A DNA stretch of 64,000 bases, from the NCBI GenBank assembly GCA_036345935.2, contig JADWOT020000007.1, positions 3,670,199 through 3,734,198 of the forward strand, in the 5' to 3' direction. Both the position numbers and the translations under genes were made by a program. The notes beneath the pieces are model-generated. The model made no database searches, had not been told where the DNA came from, and saw only the letters and a list, made by a program, of their open reading frames with translations. This document shows, piece by piece, positions 62,758 to 64,000 of the stretch (position 1 is the first letter of the stretch; each line of letters starts with the position of its first letter). The DNA is from Taenia hydatigena (Eukaryota > Platyhelminthes > Cestoda > Cyclophyllidea > Taeniidae).

Positions 62758-64000
62758 TACTACGCGCAATCATATCGTTCACAAGCGCCACCATTGGTTA
62801 GTGCAACAGCACGAATTGCTAGCTTAGGATACCCGTGAAGGTGAGTCACACTGAGGCCAACTTTAACACGCCCTGGTGTTTCCTTTTATCCACTGCAAAT
62901 GTAGGCCATCGATTCTGACTAGCAGTTCTGTGTGGATTACTCTTTCTCCGTGGGATGACATCAAGGTCCACATAGAGTTAATTGACTCTGATGTAATGCT
63001 ACAATAGTTTTAATCTTTGTGTTTCACAATGCTCATTGCAAATCAAGAATGTAGATCAAACAACATTAAACACCATGAAAGGAGAGCGACCGGAAGTTTT
63101 TAAGCATTTAGGCGGAACAAGTGGTTTAAATGGAAAGTGTGGCACAGTACTGCGGGTCCTTGAAGTCGCAGATCAAGACGAAGCTTACGTCAGTTGCAAA
63201 ATCGAATATTTCTTCCCAGCGGTTCGAATGCGTTTTAAAATGTGCTACCGTTCCGTTTAAATCCTGTTCACATTCAAGAGCATTTAGTCTGAAGAGGCAA
63301 AAGTCGCAAATGCATTTGTTATTAGTAAATATGTCAATAAAATGGGGCCAAATTTTTAGTAGCGGCAATTGGTAGACGCCGCAATTCATTCGTTGTTTTT
63401 AGCTGCCATCGATTTTAGCTTCAAATACATTTCAATAAATATAACACCAGTGGCGTAATAATAATGGTTCATAGGAGATTCTTTATCTATTAAAGGACTG
63501 TTTCGACGTGATTAGACATTAGTGATGTGAAGTTTGCCTATTGTGACTGGGTGTGATACAATGGGTGGCATTAATAATGTGACCGAAATAGGGTTCACCT
63601 ATGTTTCTAGCTGCCATATTTCATCTATTTAATGAAGACTACGCTATTCATGACCAAATGAACACCATTCAGCTTTTAGCTTGATGCGAGTCTCTTACGA
63701 GTTTTGATACGCATTCCTTTTCTAAGCTACTATTGATTGACTTTCATAGCCTGCAAGTCATTTTAGTGCTTGAAAATGTAATAAAGGATGCCTCCATTAC
63801 CGCTTTTTGCATTTAACGCAAGCAACGCTGCGCAATTAAATGCTAGCACAACCACCGAAATGTGTCCATCGAAATGCATTTAGCGATAGTTGCGGTTTAT
63901 GCACCAAAGTAGAAACTGATCATGTTTCCCATTACGTAGCCTATGCGGATAACACAGGATTAGAGGATGTTGTTGCCTTTTAAGTCACGGACTATTTTAA
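62758..64000. other. No gene recognised
   Basis: Start of a third contig. Overlapping frames on both strands at 63036-63389 have no recognisable motif. I found no clear match to repeats A-D or to the sequence on the left of the gap. Confidence 0.45.

Noticed and set aside
1..64000. CRISPR arrays, bacterial operons or defence systems
   Set aside because: No short regularly spaced direct repeats, no long intact frames and no ribosome-binding pattern. The tRNAs and splice signals are eukaryotic.

Overview
This looks like a gene-poor stretch of a metazoan nuclear genome. The support is two tRNA genes of eukaryotic type without an encoded CCA tail (tRNA-Trp with anticodon CCA, and an initiator-type tRNA-Met), a GTAAGT-type intron in the one plausible protein gene, no long bacterial-style reading frames, and two 100-base N gaps typical of scaffolding. 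An invertebrate is most likely, but the sequence gives me no firm clade or species. No operon, CRISPR array, bacterial system, complete transposon or recognisable protein family was found.

Layout. 1-19680 is a unique left part. It holds tRNA-Trp (1638-1709), an initiator tRNA-Met lacking one base (4614-4684), diverged repeats named here A1 (about 2059-3420), D1 (5247-6068) and C1 (about 13440-15545), and a candidate gene 3' end on the plus strand (18201-19112). 19681-40763 is a 21083-base segment that recurs almost unchanged at 41658-62657, where it is exactly 21000 bases long and bounded on both sides by 100-N gaps. The most economical reading is a second haplotype placed in tandem by the assembler, not a real tandem duplication. 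40764-41557 continues the left contig into the first gap. 62758-64000 is a third contig with nothing recognised.

Inside the duplicated segment are repeats C2, B1, A2, B2 and D2, and two decayed tRNA-like genes (Arg-CCT-like, Met-CAT-like). Each of the four families A-D has its two members inverted relative to each other and is estimated by eye at about three-quarters identity, so these are old dispersed repeats. C keeps a 59-codon frame without indels and a shared stop codon, so it probably had coding capacity. D carries tRNA-like Pol III box motifs. C2 holds about 1.3 kb that C1 lacks, flanked by a 7-base direct repeat.

The most useful points for a reader are the probable haplotype duplication, which doubles every count across 21 kb; the four unnamed repeat families; and the damaged initiator tRNA. 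All similarity statements come from reading and aligning by eye. No database search was possible.
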